A program made the translations under genes and the position numbers. A stretch of 64,000 nucleotides of DNA, from assembly GCA_964471405.1 (NCBI GenBank), contig CAYYGH010000001.1, forward strand, positions 62,001-126,000, in the 5' to 3' direction. Each line of letters starts with the position of its first letter. Within the stretch, counting starts at the first letter, position 1. This document shows positions 24,828 to 33,201 of this stretch, in pieces. This DNA comes from J084 sp964471405. Its GTDB lineage: Bacteria > Pseudomonadota > Alphaproteobacteria > Sphingomonadales > Rhodothalassiaceae. The notes beneath the pieces are model-generated. The model was not told the DNA's origin, did not search any database, and saw only the letters and a program-made list of their open reading frames with translations.

Positions 24828-26222
24828 TCACATGTCGAAGATCTTGCCGGGGTTCAGGATGCCGTCGGGATCGAGCGCGCGTTTGACCGCCCGCATCAGC
24901 CCGATCGCATCGCCATGCTCCTTCTCCAGCAGCTTCTTTTTGCCGATGCCGATGCCGTGTTCGCCGGTCACCGTGCCGCCGAGGGCCAGCGCGCGCTCGG
25001 CCATGCGCTCGATGATGCCGCGGGCGCGGGCGATCTCCTCCTCGTTTTCCGGATCCACCCACAGCGTCGTATGGTAGTTGCCGTCGCCCACATGCCCCAC
25101 GATCGCCGAGACGATCCCCGATTCGGCAAGGTCCCGCTTGGTTTCGCGGATCGACTCGGCAAGCTTCGAGATCGGCACGCAGACGTCCGTGATCAGCCCC
25201 AGCTTGCCGGGGTTGAGCTGGCGGCCGGCATACAGCAGCTGATGGCGCGCCTTCCACAGGCGATTGCGGCCCTCGGTGGTGGTCTCCGCCTCGAAGGCCT
25301 CGCCGCCGAATTCGCGGGCGAGCTGCTCGAAGCGGGCGATGTCGGCGGCGATCGTGTCGGCAAAGCCGTGGAATTCGAGGAACAGATGCGGTTTGGTCGG
25401 GCGATTGAGCCCCGCGAAGTGGTTGATCGCCATCATCGCGAGCTCGTCCACGAGCTCGATGCGCGCAAGCGGCAGGCCGGACTGGATCGCGAGAATCACC
25501 GCATCCACCAGGCGTTCGAGATCATCGAAGGCGATCACGCCGGCGGCGATCGCCTCCGGGATACCGTAGAGCCGGACGGTCAGATCCGTGATGATCCCGA
25601 GCGTGCCCTCCGAGCCGATCATCAGGTGCACGAGGTCATAGCCGGCTGATGACTTGCGCGCGCGCGAGCCGAGACGGACCACCTCGCCGGTGCCGGTGAC
25701 CACCGTCATCGCGCGCACATTCTCGCGCATGGCGCCGTAGCGCACGGTGGTCGTGCCCGAGGCGCCGGTGGCGGCCATGCCGCCGAGACTCGCATCCGCG
25801 CCGGGATCGACCGGGAAGAACAGGCCGGTGTCGCGCAGATGGGTGTTGAGCTGCTCACGCGTCACCCCGGCCTCGACCACCGCCAGCTGGTCCTCGGCCG
25901 CCACCTCGATGATGCGGTTCATGCGCGACAGATCCAGCGACAGCCCGCCGAAGAGGGCGTGGATGTGGCCCTCGAGACTCGTGCCGGTGCCGAAGGGGAT
26001 GAGCGGGGCGCGGTGCTCGCGGCAGAGCCGGACCGCCGCCACCACGTCCTCGCGGGATTCCGCAAACAGCACCGCATCCGGCGGCATCACGGGATGGGCC
26101 GACTCGTCGCGCCCGTGCTGCTCGCGCACGGCCGGCGCCGTACTCACCTTCTCGCCGAAGCGCTCCTTGAGTGCCGCGGTAAAGGTCGTGCGATCAAAGC
26201 GCCGCGCCAGGTCATCCGCCAT
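24828..26222 (-). CDS. FAD-linked oxidase, D-lactate dehydrogenase / GlcD-like
   Basis: A 464-residue flavoprotein with the PCMH-type FAD domain (PFGTGTSLEGH, GADASLGGMAATGASGTTTVRYG, GSEGTLGIITDLTVRLY) and the GlcD/Dld C-terminal domain ending EHGIGIGKKKLL and LDPDGILNPGKIFDM. Members oxidise D-2-hydroxy acids such as D-lactate or glycolate and pass electrons to cytochrome c or quinone. No GlcE/GlcF or iron-sulfur partner is adjacent, so a single-subunit D-lactate dehydrogenase (cytochrome type) is the best guess. Exact substrate cannot be read from sequence. Confidence 0.88.
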   Translation of the reverse strand: MADDLARRFDRTTFTAALKERFGEKVSTAPAVREQHGRDESAHPVMPPDAVLFAESREDVVAAVRLCREHRAPLIPFGTGTSLEGHIHALFGGLSLDLSRMNRIIEVAAEDQLAVVEAGVTREQLNTHLRDTGLFFPVDPGADASLGGMAATGASGTTTVRYGAMRENVRAMTVVTGTGEVVRLGSRARKSSAGYDLVHLMIGSEGTLGIITDLTVRLYGIPEAIAAGVIAFDDLERLVDAVILAIQSGLPLARIELVDELAMMAINHFAGLNRPTKPHLFLEFHGFADTIAADIARFEQLAREFGGEAFEAETTTEGRNRLWKARHQLLYAGRQLNPGKLGLITDVCVPISKLAESIRETKRDLAESGIVSAIVGHVGDGNYHTTLWVDPENEEEIARARGIIERMAERALALGGTVTGEHGIGIGKKKLLEKEHGDAIGLMRAVKRALDPDGILNPGKIFDM

Positions 26223-26309
26223 GCTCTTGGCCTTCCTCTCACCCCGTTTTCCTTGTGGCGCATCCTACACGGATCGGGCGCTCCTGGCGAGCTCAAGGCT
26301 CCGGCAGGC

Positions 26310-27110
26310 TCACGTCATGCAGCGGGAGGTGAAATCCAGGACGGCATCAGCCGTGGCCGCAGGTTGGTCGATCGCGAGCAAATGCGCGGCATCGGCGATG
26401 GTCACCGCCCGCGCATCCGGCAGCCGTGCGGCGAGGGCGGCTGTCGGCTGCGGGCCGGGGCCGGGGTCTTCCGCGCCCGCAAGAAGCAGAACGGGAACCC
26501 GGATGTCCTGCGCCCGTGTATCAAGATCCGCCGTGGCGAGCGCCCGGCAGTTCGCGAGATAGCCGGCCACGGGCCCACGCGTGAACAGCGTCCGCCAGCC
26601 GAGAATCTCATGGGTGCGGGCCGCATGCGTGCGACGTGCGAACCAGCGGGCCATGGTCTCGTCCGCGATGGCTTCGAGCCCGCCGGCCTCCACCGCCGCG
26701 ATGCGCTGCGCCCACATTCCGGCGTCCCCGAAGCGGAGCGCCGTCGCCATGCCGATCACGCCGGCCACGCGTGGATCGCCGCGGGCGGCAAGGCCGAGAG
26801 CGATCATCCCGCCCATCGAAATCCCGCCCACCACCGCCCGCGCGCAGCCCAGGTGATCGAGAAGGGCTGCGAGGGCATCGATCTGGTCATCGATGGTGAT
26901 GCCGCCCTCGGGCAGCGCGGACAGGCCGTGGCCGAGGGTGTCCCAGACGACGACCGGCATCCGCCCGTCCAATGCCGCAATCAGCGGCTCCCACATCCGC
27001 AGATCCATGCCGAGCGCATGGGCGAGCACGAGAACGAGGCGGTCCTCATCCCTTCTCACCCCATGGCGGGCGAGGTGGGCCCATCCCTTGGCGCAAGGCA
27101 GGATCTCCAC
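26310..27110 (-). CDS. Alpha/beta hydrolase, 3-oxoadipate enol-lactonase (PcaD)-like
   Basis: A 266-residue hydrolase with the family block LVLAHALGMDLRMW, the nucleophile elbow GGISMGGMIALGLAARG (Ser), an acidic residue in LLLAGAEDPG and the C-terminal His in IADAAHLLAIDQP. It matches the PcaD-type subfamily, though no other protocatechuate-pathway genes are present, so the true substrate may differ. The start is uncertain: GTG at 27110 was chosen because it gives a family-like N-terminus (VEILPCAKG) behind GGGAG; the frame stays open to 27473, but that extension overlaps the divergent helicase gene and has no family character. Confidence 0.8.
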   Translation of the reverse strand: MEILPCAKGWAHLARHGVRRDEDRLVLVLAHALGMDLRMWEPLIAALDGRMPVVVWDTLGHGLSALPEGGITIDDQIDALAALLDHLGCARAVVGGISMGGMIALGLAARGDPRVAGVIGMATALRFGDAGMWAQRIAAVEAGGLEAIADETMARWFARRTHAARTHEILGWRTLFTRGPVAGYLANCRALATADLDTRAQDIRVPVLLLAGAEDPGPGPQPTAALAARLPDARAVTIADAAHLLAIDQPAATADAVLDFTSRCMT

Positions 27111-27451
27111 GGCTTCCCGCTCCCCTTTTCGCGGACGATGCGCGGCTTGCGGCCTTCCTTTTGATGATGGCGCAGAAGATTGTCTTTGCCAAGCGGCGCC
27201 GGATGTGCGACAAGCGGCGAGCGGATTTGGGCCGGCCTGCTGCGATTTCGTGTCGCCTGCCTTGCGGATCCTGCGGCCCTGGCCGACTTTCCGTCCCCAT
27301 TCCCGAACATGCATGCGGCCTGTGACGGCCTGCCAGCGGCGCATGAAGTGCCGGTGCGGGAACCGCTCGGCAGCCGCGGAACAATCGCGCCGGAAATGCC
27401 GGCGGGCATGACGCCCGCCGTGGCCGGCGCCTGACAAGGATACTCTCATCC
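27111..27451. other. Divergent intergenic region between hydrolase and DEAD-box helicase
   Basis: This 341-bp stretch should carry both promoters. No clear -35/-10 pair stands out. The only marked structure is a hairpin at 27400-27420 (stem CGGCGGGC / GCCCGCCG, loop ATGA-C), which would lie in the 5' leader of the helicase mRNA about 30 bases before its start codon. Confidence 0.45.
27400..27420 (+). promoter_or_regulatory. 5'-leader hairpin upstream of DEAD-box helicase
   Basis: An 8-bp perfect GC stem with a 5-nt loop, ending 31 bp before the helicase ATG. It could cover or modulate the ribosome-binding region, or be an autoregulatory target of the helicase; both are inference. Confidence 0.35.
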
Positions 27452-28672
27452 ATGACGAACACATTCGCAGCACTCGGGCTTTCCGAGGCTCTTCTCGCCA
27501 ATCTCGCCCGCGCGGGTCATGAACGGCCGACCGCGGTGCAGGCTGCCGCCATTCCCGCCATCGCCGCCGGGCGCGACGTGATCGCGACGGCGGCCACCGG
27601 CACCGGCAAGACGGCGGCCTTCGTGCTGCCGCTCATCGACCGGCTGACGGCGGACCGCGTCTCCGGCGGCGGCCGGCGCCGGCCCGCCTTCGGCGCCCGC
27701 ATCCTCGTGCTCACGCCCACCCGCGAGCTGGCGAGCCAGATCGCCGAGGCCATCCCGGTCTATGGCGCGGGACTCGGCCTTGCGGTCGCGGCCGTGGTGG
27801 GCGGTCAGAAGATGGGGCCGCAGACGGCCGCGCTGCGGCGCGGTCTCGACATCCTCGTCGCCACGCCCGGACGGCTCATCGACCATATCGAGCGCGGCCA
27901 CTGCCGGCTCCAGCCGAGCGAGGTGCTGGTGCTGGACGAGGCCGACCAGATGCTCGATCTCGGCTTTCTGCCGCCGATCCGCCGGATTGCGGGACTCGTG
28001 GGGGCCGGGCGCCAGACGCTGCTGTTCTCGGCCACCATGCCGCCGGCGATCCGCTCGCTCGCCCGCGCGCTCCTGCGGGATCCTGCGACGATCAGCGTCG
28101 ACGAGGCGCGTCGGCCGGCCGCCGGCATCGACCAGCGGGTCATCCATGTCGCCCGCGCCGACAAGCGTGCGGCCCTGATCGATCTTCTTGCCGCCGAAAG
28201 CTGCGGTGCGCACGAGCGCGTCATCGTCTTCGCCCGCACGCGGCGCGGGGCCGAGCGTCTGTCGCGTCAGCTGGTGCGCGCCGGCATCCCGAGCGCCGCG
28301 ATCCATGGCGACCGCAGCCAGGCCCAGCGCGAGCGGGCGCTGGAAGGGTTGAGGCGCGGCCGGGTGCGGGTGCTGGTCGCAACCGATGTCGCCGCGCGCG
28401 GGATCGATATCCCCGAGGTGGCGCAGGTCGTGAATTTCGATCTGCCCACGACGCCGGAGGCCTACATCCACCGCATCGGCCGCACCGGCCGCGCGGGCAG
28501 GAAGGGCGCCGCCGTCAGCCTGTGCGGTGAGCAGGAGGGCGCGCTGCTGGCGGACATCGAGCGGCTCATCGGCAGCCGCATCCCCGCCGAAGGTCGGCCG
28601 CTTGCCGCTGCCGCAGCTCCCGCCGCGCCCCGCCGTGGCCGGCATCGGTCCGCGCGCCGACGGGCGGCATGA
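27452..28672 (+). CDS. DEAD-box ATP-dependent RNA helicase (RhlE-like)
   Basis: A 406-residue helicase with the full motif set: Q motif (FAALGLSEALLANLARAGHERPTAVQ), motif I ATAATGTGKT, Ia PTRELASQ, II VLDEADQMLD, III FSATMP, IV VIVFARTRRG, V ATDVAARGIDIPEV and VI HRIGRTGRAG. It ends in a short Ala/Arg-rich basic tail that can bind RNA. It should remodel structured RNA during ribosome assembly, decay or cold adaptation. The gene is followed at once by tRNA-Lys on the other strand. Confidence 0.95.
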   Translation: MTNTFAALGLSEALLANLARAGHERPTAVQAAAIPAIAAGRDVIATAATGTGKTAAFVLPLIDRLTADRVSGGGRRRPAFGARILVLTPTRELASQIAEAIPVYGAGLGLAVAAVVGGQKMGPQTAALRRGLDILVATPGRLIDHIERGHCRLQPSEVLVLDEADQMLDLGFLPPIRRIAGLVGAGRQTLLFSATMPPAIRSLARALLRDPATISVDEARRPAAGIDQRVIHVARADKRAALIDLLAAESCGAHERVIVFARTRRGAERLSRQLVRAGIPSAAIHGDRSQAQRERALEGLRRGRVRVLVATDVAARGIDIPEVAQVVNFDLPTTPEAYIHRIGRTGRAGRKGAAVSLCGEQEGALLADIERLIGSRIPAEGRPLAAAAAPAAPRRGRHRSARRRAA

Positions 28673-28725
28673 ATCCGCATCGCACGAACGGTTGCAGGAG
28701 CAGGGCATTCCTGGGAGGAGGGAAG

Positions 28726-28801
<76 letters not shown>

Positions 28802-28871
28802 ATCGGCAACAGGCGCCTCATAGCGGCAGCCGCCGCGCTTGTCCAGCGTTCTTGATGCCGGTTGCGCGCAT

Positions 28872-29657
28872 TCACCGATCCTTCAGGGTGAAGGGGGTGA
28901 AATCGGTGCCGATGTCATAGATATCCACCCCTTCCGCGCGTTTCAACCAGCCGACGATGCGGTAGGTGACGGGGGTAAGCGCCGCCTCCCAGCCCACCTT
29001 GAGCGCGAAATTGCTCGCCATCACCGCCAGCACCAGTTCCGTCGGCCAGACACCGGCGAAGGCGACAGGGTAGAAGATCAGGCTGTCGAGTCCCTCGCCG
29101 ACGATGGTCGATCCGATGGTGCGCGTCCACAGCAGGCGCCCTTCGGTCCAGATCTTCATGCGCGCCATCACATAGGAATTGGCGAATTCCCCGACCCAGA
29201 AGGCCATCAGCGAAGCCGCCACGATCCGCGGCGTGATCCCGAAGACCTCCTCATAGGCCTGCTGGCCGCGCCAGCCTTCCGCCGGTGGCAGCGCCACCAC
29301 CACCGCCGCCATGAAGGCCATGAAGACCATCGCCGCAAAGCCGGCCCATACCACCCGCCGGGCCCGGCCATAGCCATACACTTCCGTCAGGACGTCGCCC
29401 AGCACGTAGGACAGAGGAAAGAAAAGGACGCCGGCCCCGAACTGGAAGCCGGCGATCTCGGAAACCTTGGCCGCACCGATCAGGTTGGAGAGCAGAAGAA
29501 TCGCGACGAAGGCGGCCATCGCGAAGTCGTAATAGCGAAACCGGGTGACATCGCCTGCGCGCACCACGCGGATGGCGGCAGACCCGTCGAGGGGGGAAGA
29601 AAGCGCGGGCGTGTCTTCTGGCGATGGACTTTCCGCATGGCCGGTGGTCTCTGGCAT
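28872..29657 (-). CDS. yhhQ: Queuosine-precursor transporter, VUT family (YhhQ)
   Basis: A 261-residue inner-membrane protein with about six helices and the VUT/YhhQ blocks LLLSNLIGAAKVSEI, FPLSYVLGDVLTEVYGYGRARRVVW, SLMAFWVGEFANSYVMARMKI and TIVGEGLDSLIFYPVAFAG. It imports queuine or preQ0/preQ1 for tRNA queuosine. An N-terminal ~35-residue hydrophilic extension precedes the first helix. It lies 12 bp behind smpB in the dapA-smpB-yhhQ operon. I saw no preQ1 riboswitch in front of it, as expected for an internal operon gene. Confidence 0.92.
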   Translation of the reverse strand: MPETTGHAESPSPEDTPALSSPLDGSAAIRVVRAGDVTRFRYYDFAMAAFVAILLLSNLIGAAKVSEIAGFQFGAGVLFFPLSYVLGDVLTEVYGYGRARRVVWAGFAAMVFMAFMAAVVVALPPAEGWRGQQAYEEVFGITPRIVAASLMAFWVGEFANSYVMARMKIWTEGRLLWTRTIGSTIVGEGLDSLIFYPVAFAGVWPTELVLAVMASNFALKVGWEAALTPVTYRIVGWLKRAEGVDIYDIGTDFTPFTLKDR

Positions 29658-29669
29658 GGCGCATTCCCC

Positions 29670-30146
29670 CTAGCGATAGAGTTTTTCAAGCCGCGCCTTC
29701 TGGCGCTGCCACTCCCGTTCCTTGATGCGCTCGCGCTTGTCATGGGCCTTGCGGCCGCGGGCAAGTCCCAGGAGCAGCTTGGCGATGCCCCGTTCGTTGA
29801 AATAGAGCTTCAACGGCACCAGCGTATAGCCCTTGCGCTGGGTGGCGCCGAGGAGGCGATGAATCTCGCGCTTCTTCAGGAGCAGCTTGCGTGGCCGGCG
29901 CGGGTCGTGGTTGTGGATGTTGCCGAAGCGGTATTCCGGGATGTGGGCGTTCACGAGCCAGGCTTCGCCATTGCGGATTTCCGCATAGGCTTCCGTGATA
30001 TTGGCACGCCCCGTGCGCAGGGACTTGACCTCGGTGCCGGTGAGCACGAGACCGGCTTCAATGGTTTCCTCGATCTCATAGTCATGGCGCGCCTTGCGGT
30101 TTTCCGCAATCAGTGCGCCCGCACCGCGATATTGTGGGTCCGCCAT
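29670..30146 (-). CDS. smpB: SsrA-binding protein SmpB
   Basis: A 158-residue protein with IAENRKARHDYEIEETIEAGLVLTGTEVKSLR, ANITEAYAEIRNGE, PRRPRKLLLKKREI and the basic tail HDKRERIKEREWQRQ of SmpB. It binds tmRNA and delivers it to stalled ribosomes for trans-translation. It follows dapA after 30 bp, an arrangement common in alphaproteobacteria. Confidence 0.98.
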   Translation of the reverse strand: MADPQYRGAGALIAENRKARHDYEIEETIEAGLVLTGTEVKSLRTGRANITEAYAEIRNGEAWLVNAHIPEYRFGNIHNHDPRRPRKLLLKKREIHRLLGATQRKGYTLVPLKLYFNERGIAKLLLGLARGRKAHDKRERIKEREWQRQKARLEKLYR

Positions 30147-30176
30147 CGCCTCACCTGCCCGAGTCCATTGCCGCGC

Positions 30177-31061
30177 TCATGCCGCAGCGTCCAGACAGTG
30201 TGCGAGCGCTTCCGCGATTTTCGTCCGCGTTTCCTCGCGCGGAACCACCAGCGGCAGGCGGGGCGCGGGACTGCGCAGGTGCCCCAGCTTGAAGAGCGCA
30301 TATTTGACGGGTGCCGGGCTCGTTTCGAGGAAAAGAGCGCGGTGGAGCGGGGTAAGCCGGTCCTGGAGGCGGCGGGCGGCCTCGTAATCGCCGGCCCGGC
30401 AGGCCTCCTGGAGACGGGCGCACAGACGGGGAGCGACATTGGCGGTGACCGAGATGCAGCCGACACCACCCATGGCGTTGAAGCCGACCGCCGTCATGTC
30501 CTCGCCCGACAGCTGGATGAAGTCCGCCCCGCAGGCCAGCCGCTGCAGGGCCACGCGCGCCAGATTGCCGGTGGCGTCCTTGACCGCGACGATCCGCTCC
30601 AGCTCGGCCAGTCGCGCCAGCGTCTCCACCGCGACATCGACCGCCGTGCGGCCGGGGATGTTGTAGATGACGAGGGGCAGCGAGGTCTCATCATGAATGC
30701 GGCGGAAGTGGGCATAAAGCCCCTCCTGTGTCGGCTTGTTGTAGTAGGGGGCGACGATGAGCGCCGCGTCCGCTCCCAGCTCGGCCGCCTCCTTGACGCG
30801 GGCAATGGTCGCAGCCGTGTCATAGCTGCCGCAGCCGGCCACCACCGGCACGCGCCCGGCCGCGACTTCCACGGTGGTGGCGATCACCTGCCGCCATTCC
30901 GCGGGAGACAGTGTCGGCGCCTCTCCCGTGGTGCCGCAGGGCACAAGACCATGGCTGCCCTGCGTGATCTGCCAATCGACGAGTGCCGCGAGCGTCTTGC
31001 GGTCCAAACTGCCGTCTTCGGCAAAGGGGGTCACAAGAGCGGTAAGCGATCCTGAGAGCAT
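30177..31061 (-). CDS. dapA: 4-hydroxy-tetrahydrodipicolinate synthase (DapA)
   Basis: A 294-residue class I aldolase with LVPCGTTGEAPTLS, VIVAGCGS-type loop, PYYNKPTQEGLYAHF (catalytic Tyr), VIYNIPGRTAVD and the Schiff-base lysine in IVAVKDATGN. It condenses pyruvate with aspartate semialdehyde at the branch to lysine and meso-diaminopimelate for the cell wall. It is first in the operon with smpB and yhhQ; an intrinsic terminator upstream isolates it from the EF-hand gene. Confidence 0.97.
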   Translation of the reverse strand: MLSGSLTALVTPFAEDGSLDRKTLAALVDWQITQGSHGLVPCGTTGEAPTLSPAEWRQVIATTVEVAAGRVPVVAGCGSYDTAATIARVKEAAELGADAALIVAPYYNKPTQEGLYAHFRRIHDETSLPLVIYNIPGRTAVDVAVETLARLAELERIVAVKDATGNLARVALQRLACGADFIQLSGEDMTAVGFNAMGGVGCISVTANVAPRLCARLQEACRAGDYEAARRLQDRLTPLHRALFLETSPAPVKYALFKLGHLRSPAPRLPLVVPREETRTKIAEALAHCLDAAA

Positions 31062-31126
31062 GGTGCCGTCCAGTTCGTTATCGGGAGATCACGGGGCCGC
31101 AAGCGGCTTGTCACCCAGCCCTTAAC

Positions 31127-31162
31127 AAAAAAGGACCGGCGTGGGGAGGGGGCACGCCGGTC
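31127..31162 (-). terminator. Rho-independent terminator of the EF-hand protein gene
   Basis: On the minus strand a perfect 10-bp stem (GACCGGCGTG / CACGCCGGTC, 31162-31134) with a 9-nt loop is followed by CC-less T6 (31132-31127). It stands 81 bp after the stop of the EF-hand gene and before the dapA start, so it separates the two transcription units. Confidence 0.9.
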
Positions 31163-31243
31163 GTCTCACGGTCGCTGTCGGCAGCTCGGCAGGACCGTGG
31201 TCGGGATGGGCACCGCCCGGCCTGCGCCGGGGCGGGAAGAGGG

Positions 31244-31951
31244 TTACTTCTGATCCTCGTCGTCGCGCTCGATGATCACCTCCACGTCGCGGTCGCCATC
31301 CATCATGTGGTGCATCATGTGCATGCGCATGCGCCGCATTTCACGCCTGAGCTGCTGCATCTTCCGGCGCAGCTCGGCCATGCGCTTGTGAATGGCCTGG
31401 CGGCGCTCATCCGGCGTGATCACGCCGTCACCATTCACATCGGCCTGCTTGAAGTGCCGTTCATGGAAGGCCCGGAATTCCTTGGCGGTGACAACGCCAT
31501 CGCCATTGGCGTCAAAACGCTTGAGATGGCGTGCGGCCATCTTGCGCCGCCGCTCGGCCCGTTTCCTCTCCTGCCAGGTGACGAGCTCGTCAGCCGTCAC
31601 CTTGCCGTCATGATTGATGTCGAAGGCCGCAAATCGCTCCTTCCAGTGCTTTTCCGCCTCCTTTCTGGTGATCGGTCCGCGCTTGTGGAGGGGACCGGCC
31701 GGGCTGTCGGCATCGGAACCGTCCGCTCCGATTTCGAAGGCGAAACCGGACAAGCCCTCCGGGATCGCCGCCAGCGCCATGTCGGCGAGCTCCTCCCCAT
31801 CCAGCACCAGAACATCCGACGTGTCGGCATCGGCCGTGGCGATCACGACACGCTCGACACGCTTTCCCTCCTCCTGCGCCAGAGCGGAAGAACCGATCAG
31901 AGCGAGAGCAGTTGCAGCGGCAATCACGCGCAAAGGCACAATGGACGACAT
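31244..31951 (-). CDS. Exported EF-hand calcium-binding protein
   Basis: A 235-residue protein with a signal peptide (about residues 1-25, cleavage after ALAQ). Three canonical EF-hand loops follow: DINHDGKVTADE (from 111), DANGDGVVTAKE (from 147) and DVNGDGVITPDE (from 171). They are followed by a long basic and Met/His-rich helix (about 185-218, RMRMHMMHHMM) and an acidic end. It probably binds calcium in the periplasm; the Met/His run could bind other metals such as copper. The partner is unknown. It is monocistronic, with its own terminator. Confidence 0.85.
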   Translation of the reverse strand: MSSIVPLRVIAAATALALIGSSALAQEEGKRVERVVIATADADTSDVLVLDGEELADMALAAIPEGLSGFAFEIGADGSDADSPAGPLHKRGPITRKEAEKHWKERFAAFDINHDGKVTADELVTWQERKRAERRRKMAARHLKRFDANGDGVVTAKEFRAFHERHFKQADVNGDGVITPDERRQAIHKRMAELRRKMQQLRREMRRMRMHMMHHMMDGDRDVEVIIERDDEDQK

Positions 31952-32175
31952 TCCTTCATCTCCCTTTCCTCATTCCACCGCAATCGGCGGTGGTTCGCCT
32001 TTCCTTTTCGCACCCTCTTCTACGCCCGCGGGAGGGGATTTCCTGCGTTCATCTTTCGTTGGGGCTCCCGCAAGGAGCCGCGCTTGAGCAGGAGGAGTGA
32101 TGTGGCTAAGCCTGAAGACAAAGGGCCAGTCGGGGAAGAGAGGCGATCATCGTGTCGGCATGGAAGAGGAGACTG

Positions 32176-33201
32176 ATGGCCAGGCTGCTTGCCTCCTGGC
32201 AGCTCAATCGCTGGTGGGAACGGCGTCTGCGTGACGAGCTGGCCGGTCATCTCCGCCAGGACGTCGTCCCCGCGCTGCCTGCTCTGCCGGCCGCCTATCC
32301 CGAGCTCAGCCGGTCGCGCCCGGCCGCCGCCCCGCACCGGCCGGCCCTGTTCGTGACGGCCCGGTTCCGCAGCGGCTCGACCTTTCTCTGGCAGCTTTTG
32401 GATGCCGTGCCGGGGGTTGCGGCCTACTACGAGCCGCTCAACCCGCGTCGCTGGCACAGGGCCGACAGCTCGGGGGCGGTCCATGATCCCACCCATCGCG
32501 GCGTGCGGGACTATCGGCGGCATTATGAGGGGCTGGATCATCTCGACCGTTTCTTTCGGGATGAATGGTCCAGCCATCGTCTGGTGATGGATGCGCGCAG
32601 TGAGGACCGCGATCTGGAGCGCTTCATCGCGGGCCTCGTGGCGGCCGTGGCAGCGGACCAGCTGCCGGTATTGCAGTTCAACCGCGTGGACTTCCGGCTG
32701 CCTTGGCTCAAAAGCCGCTTCCCGCAGGCGCGCATCCTGCATCTTTACCGGCACCCGCGCGAGAATTTCCTGTCCGCCATCGATCCGCAGGCGGTTCCGC
32801 CCGAGGCCACGCTTGAGGCATTTCCTGCCCATGACCGGTTTCTTCTGGGGGAATGGGCACAGGATCTGGCGCTGTTCTTCCCGGTGCTGCAGGTTGAACG
32901 GGAGGCGCATCCGTATCTGCTGTTCTACATGATCTGGCGCCTGTCCCATGCGGCCGGCCTGGCCCATGCCGATCTTTCGATCGCCTATGAGGACCTGTGT
33001 GCCGACCCGGTCGTGCCCGTGCGGGCTGCTCTGGAGCTGGTGGGGCGTGACCTGCCGAGGAAAGCCGCTGACCCTCTTCGGGCGCTGTCTTTGGGGCCGC
33101 GCCGTCCCCGCTGGCCCGAGTATGCGTCGGATGCGTGGTTTGCGGCGATCGAGGCGGAGGGTGAGCGGCGCCTTGCCCGCCAGTTTGGAGCGGATGGCTG
33201 A
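32176..33201 (+). CDS. Sulfotransferase family protein
   Basis: A 341-residue protein with the 5'-phosphosulfate-binding loop TARFRSGSTFLWQLLD and the 3'-phosphate-binding region LHLYRHPRENFLSAI of PAPS-dependent sulfotransferases. It is expected to transfer sulfate from PAPS to a carbohydrate or other acceptor; PAPS comes from cysD/cysNC. The start at 32176 follows AAGAGGAGA; a GTG at 32152 is an alternative. Its stop overlaps the flippase start (TGATG), so the two are coupled, suggesting sulfation of a surface polysaccharide unit. No signal peptide, hence cytoplasmic. Confidence 0.85.
   Translation: MARLLASWQLNRWWERRLRDELAGHLRQDVVPALPALPAAYPELSRSRPAAAPHRPALFVTARFRSGSTFLWQLLDAVPGVAAYYEPLNPRRWHRADSSGAVHDPTHRGVRDYRRHYEGLDHLDRFFRDEWSSHRLVMDARSEDRDLERFIAGLVAAVAADQLPVLQFNRVDFRLPWLKSRFPQARILHLYRHPRENFLSAIDPQAVPPEATLEAFPAHDRFLLGEWAQDLALFFPVLQVEREAHPYLLFYMIWRLSHAAGLAHADLSIAYEDLCADPVVPVRAALELVGRDLPRKAADPLRALSLGPRRPRWPEYASDAWFAAIEAEGERRLARQFGADG

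Noticed and set aside
28840..29000. preQ1 riboswitch for the queuosine-precursor transporter
   Set aside because: yhhQ is internal in an operon with a 12-bp spacer, and no preQ1 aptamer pattern was seen near it.
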